The notes under the pieces: generated by a model
What the model was told of the DNA's origin: nothing
Database searches by the model: none
The model's input: only the letters and a program-made list of their open reading frames with translations
Shown: in pieces, positions 9,929 to 24,700 of the stretch
Numbering within the stretch: position 1 is the stretch's first letter
Layout of the letters: each line of letters opens with the position of its first letter
Made by a program: the position numbers and the translations under genes
Source: Dryomyza anilis
Taxonomy: Eukaryota > Arthropoda > Insecta > Diptera > Dryomyzidae
Direction of reading: 5' to 3'
DNA length: 64,000 nt
NCBI GenBank assembly: GCA_951804985.1
Contig: OX638130.1
Location: 128,601,593-128,665,592, forward strand

Positions 9929-12900
9929 TTAAAATGTTATAACAACCAACAAATGTTGTGAGAAATCATTTCCGTTTTAGTGTTGAATCAAGATGCGGTC
10001 CCGAAAATAGACTGTAAACGCATCTTAAGTTGCGTTAAAGTCGCTATTTCTGGACGTTCAGATTATGTTAAAGTGAAGAACTACAAAAAAAGTCGAGTGT
10101 TTTAAATTCAGCATTTATTATTTTATTAGTTTTTTTTTTGCTAAATTATGCATAATTAAAATGAAAAGTAAATAAAAAAAATAATTTTAAAATATATTTA
10201 CATTATTTTTTATTTATGCACAATGCATATATTTTTTAACAAGTTGACTGCATGTGTATTATTAATTTTACGTAATTTAAAATTCAATTTAAATTAGTTT
10301 TTGGCTTTTGTTTACAACCATTTTAGAACAATTTGAAATATTTTTATAGTACTTTTACGTCATTTTCAACAGTTTCTTAATTAATTAATGAATTACTTAA
10401 TCCATTACTAGGTTTTAGGTTCTACTCGTTTATATTATGCGACCCCTTAATATTGCTACATGCTGTGGAAAGTCGCAGGCGACCGAGATTACATCGTACG
10501 GTTGGGTTGCATTGATTTGGTATGGGTTGCGATTAATTTAACGCGTAACGGTATCAACTAATTCTACACTTTTTTGTATTTTCTATTTGTGGTAGTGATA
10601 ATCAGTGTATAGTTCATGTAATAATTGTATTTGTAATCGTAACTATGCGATTATGTTATGCGAATAGTATAGTTTAGAGCAGTATAGTATAGAGATTATG
10701 TAAGTATTAAATGATGCAGTGTTGCCATGTTCAACTAATATTTAAATTTTTCAACTTTGCGTGATTTAGTTTAAAGCATTTCTTAATTTAAATTTAACAT
10801 TTTGAAGAGCTTAATTCAGTTTAATATTTAATTTTTTATATGCAACCTCTAAATCGTTACAACAATCTGTACACAGATCGTCAACCATTTAGCTAAAACT
10901 AATGTTTTTTTTTGTTATTTCTAATTTAATTTTAATGTATATAGTTTAACATTTCAACAATTCTATATAATAACTTATCGTTAAATGCTTAATTTTATAT
11001 TTTTAATAATATTTTACTGAATTTTTATTTCGTAATTTGTTTTAAACCAATTTATAACACATTTACACAGCAACGCAATTCTGAGAGCAGCTCTTTAAGT
11101 TAAAGAATAGCGACATAATTAAATATGTTATGTCAATTATTTATATTCGGGCATGTTGATTTAGATTAAAATTCAAATATTTGACAAACAAAAAACAAAA
11201 ATGATATTAATCCACAGAACCATAAACTATTTGAATTTACTTTTTTTGATATTTAAAAAATTATATTGGATGAAATTTTAAATCGATTTCAATTCTCATA
11301 CACACAGATTAGAGATTTGTTGTGCCAAACAACTCTTTGCCCAACCGACTTATTAGGTTCTCTCAACCGCTTAGTCGGTTCTAACGAATTGTAGTTTGGA
11401 CTCCAACTAATTTTCAACAATTTTAGAACAATATGGAGTGTGTATAGGCTAATATTTCAAGCGCCAGTTCGTTTGAGAATATAATTAGAATATAATTAGA
11501 ATATAATGCAGGAGATCTCGAGTTGTTGCATATGGGTTTAAATTTTCATTACTTTATTCTAATATTAAAAAAAAATATTTTGTGTGACCACAATATTATA
11601 GAAATGTGTGTCCAAAAATGTGTGTCCAAAATGTGTATCAAAAATTCACAACAAAACTTTTATCAATTTTAAAAATAAAGTTTCTTCTGGAATAAAATAA
11701 TTGTGTTTCGTTCAGAAGAAAAACTTTGTTTTTTATATTTTTCGTTTTGTTTAGAACTAAACGATTGTTTTGGTATTTTTTTCGTTTCATTCAGTACCCC
11801 TGCCCAAACACAATTTCTACTAGGTCAAAGGTATGAACGTGTTGGAAGGCTAAATTGGAAGGCTAAACTAAATTTTCCGGTAAAGCAGTGTTTACTATTC
11901 AATTCGAAAATTTTTAAATTATCTAAATTGGACAGAAAAGCCAGATATGATTACTGATTTTATCCAATTTCAGTTATTGGATAGCGAATGAATGAAAACA
12001 CAAAAATATAGTTTAGTCCTTAAATTTAGACAAATTCGCAGACATTCTAAAAATATATATTTAAAATTTATATTTCTAACAGTTAAGTTTTTCAGTTACT
12101 TAGTTATTTTCAAAACCGTTCTAAAACAAGTACAAAACCGACATATTTTATAACACTTAAAACTTTGATGGATAAATTCTATATATGTTATTAATTAATT
12201 TCGGAAGAATTAGAAAAGATGTGTCACATTTAGGGCTTCTATTACTTTTAAAAACTTTCCATGAATTTCAATATTATGCCTGTGTAAACGCTGTGTTATA
12301 TTGTTTAATTGTTATATTGTTAATATATCTTAATTTATATAATTTTTTTGATCATGTATTTACAAAATATTTCTGATACTTCATGTTTGATTAAAAGACT
12401 TGTTATGCTTGTAATGTTCTTAAATTTACGACTAGAAAAAATAAATATTGTACTATTTATTTGTGTAATGCATACAAATCGTGTATATAATTCTAGTATT
12501 TGATATTTGATACTTTTTGATGATTAATTAATTCTCGCTGATTTTACAACCTTTTTCGCTTTAAAATCGGACTCAAAATCAGCAACTTTCATCGGAAATT
12601 CCTGATTTAGTGTTGTGCAGAGCCCGCTTTTTGATTTCGCAAACCGATATTTATGTTTTATATGGTTGCATATGATAGAAAAGCAGCTACTTATGGGATG
12701 TTATTTATTGTATGTCGAGGTTCTATATATTATGTAGGTATTATTCGTACAATAAATACTATGTATTTTGTAATACGTATTGTATGTGTTTCTACTATGT
12801 TGGTATATTTAGATATTTGCTTTACACCATGTCACATCTTTTGTCATTGACGTAGAGTTATTTCTAATTAATAAACTAATCAATAGTGTGGTTTTTATAG

Positions 12901-15161
12901 TTGCTGTATTCTAGCTGCTTAATCAATAATTGCGTGAGTTAATGAAAAATCTAAAAAATTGAAGTAAAAACTTAGCAGTTTGTTGGTATTTCTTGTTTTC
13001 ACTAGTCCTGAAGAAACCGAATACTTTAGAGGATAACGTTTGTATTTTCAGATTGTTGATAATGCGAAACTATTCGTACTCGATTATTTGTATTTAGTTT
13101 TATTGTACGTTCATTATTAATTTAATAATTTATTCGTTAAAATCGTAGCAATTTTAAACTAATAGATTGTCTTTTAGTTATATATTTTAAATAACATTAT
13201 TTTGTTTAGCTCCATAAATGAGCTGTGATATTTTGGCGTTCAAAACATAAATCTAAAAAAATTCATCTGAAATCTTGGATTAGTCATGTTGGGTTTTTCA
13301 TTAGTTCAAATTCAAAAATGAAACCAGAAAACAGCTGTGTTGGCTGTTTTAAAATGTAAATTAACAAAATTACCCTTTTGTTTTTCCGATTTTAGTTATT
13401 TTCGCGGTCTAGCATTACAATTATGTTGTGTTTAAAAACTATTTGGAAATTAACGATGTGAAGAAATAAAAAAATTGTATAAAATATGCATTTTTATGTT
13501 TTATATAGCACCAAAAATACTCACAGACCCTTAATGTATGATTTTAAAGTAAAGTCTACTTCTCAATTTAAAACTCAAACAATACATTTCGATTTCAATT
13601 GAAATGGGCATTTCCAGAAAAACGTCAACCATGACCGAAAAATTCAAAATGCTAAAATCTTTGAAATAACGGTGGATTTGGAATCTTAAATATGTCAATC
13701 TAAATATCTGAAAACAAAATTCTATTCCGTTAACGATAACGTATAAAAAATACTCGTTTCGTTTTGTTACTAAACAACTTGTAAATATTTCCATTTCATG
13801 TACTTTAAGTAACCAAATTAAATAATTTGAAAGAAATACAGATACAAAATATAATTTTCTATTTTTACAGACAACCTTAATTAATATTTCTAAAGCTTAA
13901 ACATAAGCATTGTAATTAAAATAAGGAACAAATTTTAATTTTTGTGTAAGGGTGTCATATTGTCACGTACCTAACCAAAAACTAACAATATTTTTTTAAG
14001 AGTTTAATCCTCTACTTCTAAAGCAGAATTTACTCGGCATTTTCAAAAATCTCGAGTAAAAAAATCTTGTAAACTTCGATTTCCTAGTAATTCTATACAT
14101 TTTTCGACAGCTAATTTATATATGTCATGTCCTTAACTTTGAGTACCAAAAGTGTGAATAAATATCAAAAAAAAAAATTTTTTTTTCACAGAAAAAGAAA
14201 AAAAACCTTAAAAAAAACCTCTGGATATTTGAATCGTATCACTTTTTATTTCGTAATAATATTTTCAGATATAAAATTATTTTTAGCAAAAAATCTAAGT
14301 GCAAATTTTCATACAGAACGCCTTGAATTAAAATATGACTTATTGCAAAAAAACTGTAAATTTACGAACAAAGTGTATATAAATAAATAAAGTAAATTAT
14401 CTCAGCTATCTTTCTAAATTATTAAAAAAACAATTTGAACTCAAACATTATTTTTAGAAAAAGAAAAAATTGTTTCTTCTGTCCGGAATTTTTCTGTGAT
14501 TTATTATGAAAAAACTGTAAACTTTGGAAACAATGTTAAATATACAAATAAAGCACATAATTTCAGTTATTTTTCAAAATAATTAAAAAAAAATAATTTG
14601 TACGCAAAATTCGCAGACTTTTTAGAATTTCCATATGAACTTTGACAATTATTTCCGTCTTTGTCCCGTCCGTAACGACAACTATTTAATTTATATCTCT
14701 TGATGTACGGTATAGAATTTAGTTTAGTCCTATTTAAATACACTTCACAAAGAGAGATTATGATATTCTGTAAAAACTATTACTTTATTTAAGTAATCGA
14801 AAAGAGGAAATTTAGAAATATTATTTAAAGATGTAAAGCAAGGCAAGGGCGGCGTTTGAATAAAAAGCTTTATTTTCTTCTTTATGCTCTATATCTTCAT
14901 CTATAAATCTCCAAATTTCCAGAATAATGCCAGACACCTTGTTTAGGGTAAATATTGACATTTTGACAATACAGTTTTTGAGTTTAAACCATCATTCTTT
15001 GGTGGTTTCCTGGCTTTAAAAAAAATACATATAATGTATTAAATGAATTCAACATCGTAAATTGTTTAATTGGGGTATACAAAACTAAATTGAAAATAAA
15101 TTTGATACATTAGTTCAAAGTCCAAAGTTAGAAATTTCTAAAATTTTGCATTCCAGTAGAA

Positions 15162-15458
15162 ATTTGGGAGTACAGTCCTGTATAGAATTTCGACCGAGTT
15201 CTCTCACTATTTGAGCTGTGCGTGTTATATTTGTACTCAAAGTGGTGGGACCTACAGTTTATTGCCGAATCCGAACGGCGGGTGAGAGCTTTTCATAGGC
15301 AATGTTTTACTCTCGTAGGTTTGCCATTTACTGCCGAGAGGTAGCGCGGTATAGAAATATGTTTTTATGAAAAGATGTTGTTAGCCCCAGTCCAGGCTTG
15401 AACCGGGGACCTTTCAGCTCGCAGTCCAACGCACTAACCACTGAGCTACCGCGGCTAC
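15162..15458 (-). mobile_element. tRNA-derived SINE, copy S2
   Basis: Full head-to-tail match to the family on the minus strand: it opens with 'gtagccgcggtagctcagtg' at 15458, the B box is 'ggttcaagcc', and the body runs to the conserved 'acaggactgta' end near 15171. The 3' ATT tail is eroded. No clear target duplication was found, so this copy looks older than S5. Confidence 0.8.
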
Positions 15459-18400
15459 AAATTATAATAACTGTCAAAAAAAAAAACTAAATTTGAGAAT
15501 GTTCCTAGTATAAATTTACCCTATTAGGTATGGGCCCCGATCAAATTAGTAATGACAGGAATAACTTCCAGATAATGACCGGAAAAAACTTTTTACTAGG
15601 GGTATGAACCATTTTTGGTACCCAATTATTCAAGCACAACAAGTTGTATATGATCGAACGAATATAATAAAAATCAACCTGATTAGAATAAATTCTTGGA
15701 TTTTTTAATGCTATTTAATGCTATTTAATGCATAAAATGCTATAAAAGACATAAAATAAAATTATTAATCGTATGCCATGTTATCAATCATTTTTAAACT
15801 AAACTCAAATTTTTATAATAATGAAGTGAAAATATGAAAAACGCATTAATTGAAGTATTTATGAACGAAAGTGTGTAACTAATCTCATTATATTCTGATG
15901 ACGTATGGAATGATTATATTCTAAATACTATATTATGAATATTTTTTATTATTATTATAATATACTATTTTTACTTGCTAATGTCTCTACTATTATTTTA
16001 ATTATTTTATTAATTTAGTGCACAAATTTATCTAAGGAAGACCGTTGCGGAAATTTGCATATAATTGTTCACTGATTTTTGTAAATTTACGCCATTGTGT
16101 ATAATATTATTAAAAAAAAAACCAATCGAATAATGGCTTTTTATGGTTTGTGTATACTAAGAAATCTTTAAACCTGACAAAATAATAAAAAATCTATTAG
16201 TTTCCGTGGAGGTATCGTCGCGACAGGTAGTTTTAAGTGTCCGACCTACGCGATTTCCTCCTAACTACTACTATTTTTTGCACTTTTTTTCTGTTTTATC
16301 TTTTTATTAAAATATTTATTTATTTTAATAATTGTTGTTTTGGCACCTAACGATTATTATATGCTGTCTTATTTGATAAAACTTTTATTTTGTTATATTT
16401 TTAATTAACATTGTTTGTTCACTATATCGTTCTAAGTATTTTATTTGTTACGAAAGCATGTCAATGTGACATAAAATTATTCCTCATCCCTTTTTTTAAC
16501 TTTTTACTTTAACAATAGTTGTTATATGTGTCCATTCAATAATTTTTATTATATTCATTGACGTCTACTTCATTCAATTGCAAATAATTAAAAATATTAC
16601 AAGACTATGAACGTTTTTGTGATTTTATTTTCTAGTTTTCTTTGTTAACTTTTTACTTTTCATATGCGAATTTGTTTTTAATTTAATTTTTATAACATGT
16701 TTTACTTAGTACTAAGTGCTAATTATTTTTATTGAGTATAATGCGTATTTTTGTTTGTTTTATTTATAATAATTGTCCTAAAAAATAGTTAACTTTTTAC
16801 TGTTTTTCATAGCATGCTTGCTTCTCCTGTGAAGTTTTATTGTTTTGCTCCAAAAATACTTTTTTCGCTTAATATGAAATTAATTTTTTTTTATAATTTT
16901 TCAGTATCGTTCTGTCTTGTTTTTTTTGTTTGATTTATGCTGTGTTTCAGTATTTAGTTATTGGTGTACGAATTCCTATTAAAGAATAAATAAATATTTG
17001 AAATTAGTTTAGAAAATAGTTTCTTAATATTAAGAACAAAATTTAAAAAATTTAAGATAGTGCTGCCAGTCATTTGGAATGACTATAGTTTAGAAACATT
17101 TGATCAGACGATTTTAAGGAGACAAGTGATGTCTTTTGTCTGCACATGCGCAAAATATGTCGGAAGTCTGTTTGAAAACACTACAACTTCCAATTATCTG
17201 TGTGTTTGACGGAAATACCTGACATTCTTGGGTAACAAATACTGTAGCTCTTAAGCAGGAAAACAACCGATTGTCTGCAGTTTTTCGGCAGACAAAGTTT
17301 GTAACAAAATCTGCTTTTTCTTTGCCATAGAACAAACGTTAGCCAAATAGTTTGACTGTCTGCCTGCTGTCAAAATATTTCTTGTCTAAAACATATGTAT
17401 GAAATAAAATATTTCTCTCAGTCATCGATTACGTAAGGCAAATTGTTTTAAATTCGTAATATCTGCCTTAAGGCAGCTATTATGCATTAAAAACAAAATA
17501 CTGTTGAGATCGGCCTTCTTATATTCTGCCGTAAAGCTGCTTAAATGCAGTCTACGGCACGTAAATCTTTTTAGTGTTGTTAATGGAAAAAAAACTCTAT
17601 GTGCCCTGCATTAAACCTACCAGAAAAACCTGCGGATATACTGCAGGTAATCTGCCGAATATTCTGTATCAGGATATTAATATTTATTTCATATTAGGAA
17701 TTATATTAATATGATAAAAGCAAAAAAAAAATCATGTTTTTGATTTTTGCTTCTGAAGATTACATACTGAGTTTTAGAGATCTTAGTTTCAAATAATCGA
17801 TACGTACAGAATCATTTAAATTGCATGGATAGTAAAAACATTGGTCGACCTTAACAGTCCATGGTTTTTGCGCAATGGATCTGCATTTTAAAGGTCTGGG
17901 TTTTAAATATAGATTTGACCGTGGTAGAATTAATTACAGAATTGTAGGGAATAGATTCCCAGTACAACGAATACAATATGTCTCAGTGTTTTGAACCTTA
18001 TAAGATATTCCAAAAAATAATGTTATTTTGAATACTCAAGCTTACTCAAAACTGAATTTAGCAGACACTAGCAGAAAACTAAATAAATAGAGAGTTAAAA
18101 TTAGATGTGTTTCTTTTTAATAAATAAACTGAATAAATATATTAAATTAGTCAAACAAAAAAAAACTCTAATATTTATTTATTCTTTTTGATTTTGTCAG
18201 TTTTGAATTTGGGTTTCTTGAGTGTCATCCTATGAATTAATTATTGTTTCTGTTGTTGTAATATTTAACATTAGCTTTTATTTTTTGTCACATGCATTTA
18301 TACCAATAAATTTTCTTATCACAGCATCAAACATGATTTTATTTTTTAAATAACTCTTCTTACGTGTTTTTTTTTAAATATATATATTCTTGTGTTTTAT

Positions 18401-18623
18401 TTTCAAACACAATGTATGCAAACTAAAATGAAATAAATGATATAAACTGGCGATTGCTAGGCACGTTCTACGAAAAACTTAAATTAGTTGCTACTTTTTT
18501 TTTCATGGTATTGCACATTTTTAACGATACTTTTTATGATTCTTGATACTTGAATCAAATTATAATGCAAAGCGTTCGGCTCAAACGAAATTCTACTATA
18601 TAAAACGTTGGCTTAAATTTAGA

Positions 18624-18629
18624 TTTATT
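18624..18629 (-). terminator. Candidate polyadenylation signal of the nAChR gene
   Basis: AATAAA on the minus strand, about 90 bp beyond the spliced stop codon (18717-18719). The 3' UTRs of these receptors can be much longer, so another site may be used. Confidence 0.3.
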
Positions 18630-18716
18630 GTATTTAGCTGCTTTCGTGTTCTTCCTGTTGTTGTTGATTTTATTAAAATCTGCAGTTTTGATATTGATGC
18701 ACTCAACGAAATCAAG

Positions 18717-18725
18717 TTATGGGAA
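18717..18725 (-). CDS. nAChRalpha7: nAChR terminal mini-exon (last two codons and stop)
   Basis: A 62-bp intron (18726-18787) opens with GTAAGT directly after codon HFI and closes with a T-rich tract and ACAG. Splicing adds Phe-Pro-stop. The donor, acceptor and length are all typical of short fly introns. If the intron is retained, the frame instead ends Val-Ser-TGA at 18779. Both readings give a TM4 with almost no extracellular tail. The spliced version is favoured because both splice signals are strong. Confidence 0.6.
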   Translation of the reverse strand, partial: FP

Positions 18726-21700
18726 CTGTAAAAAAAAACAATTTTTTTTTTTATAATAAAATCTAATATTAATTTGAATCAACTTACAATGAAATGCGGC
18801 GCTGAAAACAACACTGCTAACGTTGCAATTATTGTGAAAAGCGTGAAAATAATAAGGCACAAACGGTCCACCACCATCGCGGCAAATTTCCAGTCGCGCG
18901 TGACATCGCCGGTTTCATCCTCCTTTTTAAGCTAAAATTTCAAAAAACGAAAAATATTTTTATTATTATGTTAACACTTGATATATAAACATTTTATATA
19001 AAAAACTTTCATCTGTCATTTTTAGTGTAACACTTGACATTTTTTGAAACCTCTTAAATGAGCACAATTTTTGTAAATTTGTGACTATGAACTATGTGAT
19101 ATTTAGCATAAATATAAATCGTGTTCAATTTTAAATTATTTCCCTATTGTCGTTTACCGAAAAACGAAATACAGAATCATTTATGTATTGAGATTCTTAC
19201 CTAAGTAGTCAAGTAAAACATCGCAACCTCATTTTCATCAAATACTTCTGCAAGTTATGGATATTTTTGAATTGGGGCCACACTATTATTATTTAAATTT
19301 TTAAAATATTTTTATTTTATTTTTTAAATAAGATAACAATGTATGAACTTTATGAACAAAATTCATTAAATATTGAACTACTCGATTTTCAGCGATTTTG
19401 TAGCGTCGGTAGCTCGTCTGGTTAGTGCGTTGGACTACGAGCGAAAAGTCGCTGGTGCGTTCGACTTCGAGTCGAAAGTCCCGCGGTTCGATACCCAGCG
19501 ACTGCCAACATCTTTTTCATAGAAAACATTTTTCTATTCGACGCTACCTCTCGGCAGTAAATGGCAAACCTACGAGAGTAAAACATTGCCTATGAAAAGC
19601 TCTCACCCTCCGCTCAGATTCGGAAATAAACTACCACTAAACCACTTTGAGTACAAATATAACACGCACAGCTCAAATGGTGAGAGAGCTCGACCGAAGT
19701 CCTATACAGGACTGTAGCGCCAAACTATTATTATTATAACTCCGTAGCGTCGGTAGCTCGTCTGGTTAGTGCGTTGGACTACGAGCCGAAAAGTCCGCGG
19801 TTCGATTCCCAGCGACTGCCAACATCTTTTTCATAGAAAATATTTTTCTATGCGACGCTACCTCTCCGCAGTAAAACACGAAAGTATTTGAGTACAATTA
19901 TAACACGAACAGCTCAAATGGCGAGAGAGCTCGGCCGAAGTTCTATACAGGACTGTAGCGCCAAACTATTATTATTATTATTACTCGATTTTGAGGCGGG
20001 GTTTTTTTTCTTCTAGTGAAAGTATCTTTGCCTGTATGATATCAATACAATTAATAATAATAATAGTTTGGCGCTGCAATTAGCTTGTTTTAATTTGTTT
20101 TTATTTTCTATGGTGGGTTCAATATTGGAATCACTTGTAGAATTTATTTGTGAAATTATTATTTTCGCGAGACAAGTCGTTTCGTGGGAAAAGCCTCATT
20201 TTTATATCTTTGAGAATAAAGTCAATATACATTTGAGCAAAAAAATGTACTTCGGACGGTATAAAGTCATATTCACCCGTAAATGTCAGTATTAAATGAG
20301 GTATTTGAACATAAGTGTTCGGTCACAATGAGCCGATTATTCTGATTTTCAATAACAGACAGAAAAGATGTATAGAAAATCTAATTTAGGAGTTTCATTG
20401 ATTTAGCCCTACTAATTTTCCTGTAATCGTGATTGCAACAGAAAGACAACACACAGATAGACGGACAGGTGGACATCGATAAATCGATTCGGGAGGTCAT
20501 GCAGATTATGAATATGTACATTTTTCCATACCGGATATGCCACCTTTCGTGTTTCGAATGGCCTACCATAAAATTTTTTAGAACTTTTATACACATTTTT
20601 TTTTTGTTGAAGAAGACAATAAATTTATGAAAAATATCAACAAAAAAAATAATAATGATCATGATGAATATTTTTTCACTTGATTTTTCTTGTACAAGTT
20701 GCCTCTGATAAAATAAAAGGTAGGTAGTAGGCGGGCAACAGGCACGCATCACAGCAGATTTCAAGCTGGAAATCAGCAGATTTTACGCAGATTTCCGGTA
20801 GATATAGGACGAGTTTGTAGCAAAACCTGGGAACATGCAGGATTTTCAACAGACAGCAGACCTTGAACAGAGCGGCAGACTACAGCCTAACGGCAGGTTA
20901 TAGAATGGTGAAATTAATTATACGCAAAATCAATAGCGACACAAAACATATACACAAAAAAAAAATTTCACCAACTACCTGTATTCATCATATCGATGAT
21001 TTCATTCATTGAACTAAAATCGTATTTTTTCAGTGTTTTTCATTTTTAATCATCAAATTCCAAACAAAAATTGGTCTCCATTTACACATTTACTTATTTT
21101 TAATTCTTATAAGATTTATGATATTTAAATTAATATGATTTGATGACCAAAATTCATCAATATGATGTTCATTTATTCATTAACATGAAGAAATGGAGGC
21201 TTCGAATAATTAGCAATTATATATTATAAATAATTTAAGAATTATAAATATATAAGTGTGTAAATGGAGACAAATTTGTGTTTGAAATTTGATGTTAAAA
21301 AAATATTGAAAATGAAAAACATTTAAAAAATGCGATTTTAATTCAATGAATAAATTCATCAATATGGTTGGTGACATTTTTGGTAAATTTTTTTGTGTTT
21401 ATCTGCTACCAAATCAAAGCAAATTACATACTGAAAAAATTTAACTGCCGTTGTGTTCTAAGAAGCGCCCGCGAGGCAGACAATTCAAATATATTTCATA
21501 TACAATTGTTGTCTGCCGTCGACTATGAGAATCAGGCTACTTTGCCATTCCTAAAATTTTCCGTGTAACTGCTATATATATTTAAATACTAGTTTTTCAT
21601 TGTTAAAATAGAAATAATATTTCCACATTATAATAAAATTGCTATTATTTCTAAATATGTTCTTTATATTGCTATATAATCATTATTTCGAAATGAAAAG

Positions 21701-24700
21701 TGATGTACGATTTAAATTCCCTTTTAAGTTTTATAATTTATAATTTTTTAAGGGCTCTACATTTTCATCAAATAGTCGATCAACCAATAGTTTTATTTGA
21801 CATTTTAATGACGTATGCACATAAAGCACAAGTTCAATGTTTACCATTTTAATCTTGTGCCATGAAACTCCAAGACTACCCTGAACATGACAAAAGTTCT
21901 GAACATAAATCAATACGTTACAAGCACCAAGCCAACGAAACACGTACACACGACTGGTACAGGAAGACAAAGTTCTAACTTAATAGACTACATGATAATA
22001 ATAATGTCACTGAAATAAACACCAAAGCCGGATTAAATTCATAAATTTTGTAAGCTTTTAGGTACAATTTCTGGATGGCGTCGCAAAACCTAAAACTAAA
22101 ATTGAAAGCGAAGAATGTGAGAATTTGAAATGACAGTTGGGGTTTAGTTTTGACATTTTACACATCCAAATTAATCTATGCATTGAATACATATCTAAAT
22201 TAAAATTTAAACAATATTTATTAAGTAATCTAAATATTTAAATTACAATAAATTATAAAACTAGTTAAAATGTCATTAATGTCACCAAGTTGACGTTTCC
22301 GTTGACAGCCACTAACCTGATCTGTAATCCAACGTAGTTCTTTCAGGATGAGCGCCAATTCGTATTCAGCGGATGAGCTCAGGCAGGTGTGCGAAATGGC
22401 TTCGTGTATTCTGGCATCGCCGACAGGGCCTACGCTTCCGTCATCGCTTTGTCTGCAATAAAATCGGCATAAATAATGAGACAGATATTTGGAAATTTAT
22501 TCAAATTTAGCATGAGATTTAAAATAAATAATAATAAATTTAAATTTACATTATTCAAGTATAAAAACAGCTGTCAATTTGTATTAAACAGTGTATTATC
22601 CAACCATGTACTCCGTTCCCTTGAGAACATACAACAAATGTGGTATTTTAGGAATTTATGCCAACAAGTAGAAAATCGGAAAATCACTGTCATTCTATCT
22701 TCACGTTAATCTTTTCTTCTTTTACGAATTTTGCTGGTTACAGAATATCAAACAGGTGTCACCTGTGCCTTGCGCATTATTCACATCGTAAAAGTGAGTC
22801 GGATGCTTTGACACGTCAAACGCCTTAACGAGTCACTTGTTTATTGAAATTGAATTCGAAATTGATTTCATTCGTAGTAATAAATTTAACAGGGGCTGAT
22901 GACAGCTGGATAAATTTTCAAATAGCGCATACTAAGTAGGCGACGTGACAAAGAGTTAGAAAGACAAATTTGAAATCATTTGAAAACCATTAGTACCGAG
23001 ACTACACAAACGTCATAGCAAGTGATAGAAAATGATTCGAGTTTTATGAGGTACCTTATAATATCAATTTGCATAATTTTAACATATCGTCATTTTAAAA
23101 ATAAATCTTACAATATTGAGAAATGGATCCAAAGTCACAACAAATTGAACAAAAGTACCTTTTCTAGAGTAATTTCGGGAAATCGATATGTTTTCTATAC
23201 GATAAGATTTATATTTTCAAATGATTCGAGAGGTTGATAAATATAACAACATTTTTATTTTTTCACAGTAAAATTAAAAAAAAAATGAATTATTGAATTT
23301 TTGATCAAAGTTAGATATATGGATATTATTGAGTTATATATTGGTATAGAAGGATTTTATGGGTCGCTTATTTCGAAAAAATATAATAGTGCAACACGGA
23401 ATACGTGTTTTGCGGTATGAGAAATGACGATTAGTTTTTGCAAAGTGATGTTACTTTCGCAAATTTATTTTTAGCTCTTACCTGTACATTGCCCTGTAGT
23501 ATGTAGGCTGATGTGGCAAAGTTGCGCTGGCGCAACGATGATTACAACGAAAATCATCATCGATGTCAAGAACGTTCGCAAGCAAAGATTTCGAAGATCT
23601 GACCACAAGAAAGTTCGGCGTCCAGACAAGAAGAAAACATGTTACATATAAATGAAGAAACATAGAAACATTGTAGAATGTAAAATTTACGATTTCTGTT
23701 ACAAAGAAAAACATGCGAGTCCGACGATTATAGAACTTTTAAATATTTAACTAAAAGGTACCTGGTACAAATAGAGCTACTTACAGACAACAATAAAAAG
23801 TTAGTCATGTGGATTTTACCTTTCCTTAAGCTCTACATTTTGTATCTGTTGCTTCTTGTCACCGGCATTGGAGGAACTGGAGGATGATGGCGGCGGTGGG
23901 CACTCGTAACCCACTTGTCCGGGTCTTTGCATCCGCAAAATACAGGGCAACCAATAAAGGAAAATTACTCGAATCTGTGGGTGTTTTTTTTTTGATGTTG
24001 TTGTTGTTGTTATTGGTTGGTTAGTGCGCAAGAGAGTGTGTTTTGGTTCATTTATTAGTTTTATTATTATTATTATTTTTATTTAAATTTTTATTCATTG
24101 GAATTTTTAGTTTATTTTGGGAATTAGTTGATGTTGTCGAGATGATGATGATGATATTTTTGTTATTGTTGTAGTTGAAACACATACAAATGCACACAAA
24201 TGTTGTTGTAGTTGTTGTTATTGTAGTAGTTGTTGTTATGTACGGTAATAGTTGTTGTTGTTGTAGTAGATGATGACATTTTGTTGTTTCGTGGCGAGTT
24301 CGGACAGTGAGTAGGAGGAGACAGTTATAGAGAGAGAGTGAGAGAGACAGACATAGAAGAGTGGATGTTGTGGAAGAGTCGAGCGCAGTAGTTACGGCGT
24401 TGCCACCAGATTCGTTGATATGGAAATTGAATTGTGTTAAGTATGTTTATTTTAAAAATTTGTTAATATTATTTAGTTAAGAAATTTATTATTTTTAAAT
24501 ATATTTTTTTAGTATTTAAAGCAAACAGAAGTACGTAAAATGTTATTGATATAAGTTGTATGTGAAAATAATAAATAAATAATTCAAAATTTATGCTAAA
24601 TGTATTTTACAAAATTTATAGGTTTATATTGTATACGAGTATTATGTGAAGCAAGCATCGGCGGTTGCCGCTTTATCCATAATTAATATTGGTATTGTAA

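Larger units (their letters stand above)
9929..18716. other. AT-rich intergenic region between convergent genes
   Basis: This separates the 3' ends of mRpS30 (+) and the nAChR gene (-). It is mostly AT-rich sequence with homopolymer runs and no convincing exon. The open frames at 11703-11957, 12185-12376, 12653-12850 and 14127-14390 have no coding-like composition. It contains one SINE (15162-15458). The part nearest 18716 will include the nAChR 3' UTR. The 17.1-17.7 kb stretch is rich in 'tctgc' and 'gcaga' motifs and may be an old decayed repeat that I cannot delimit. Confidence 0.5.
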
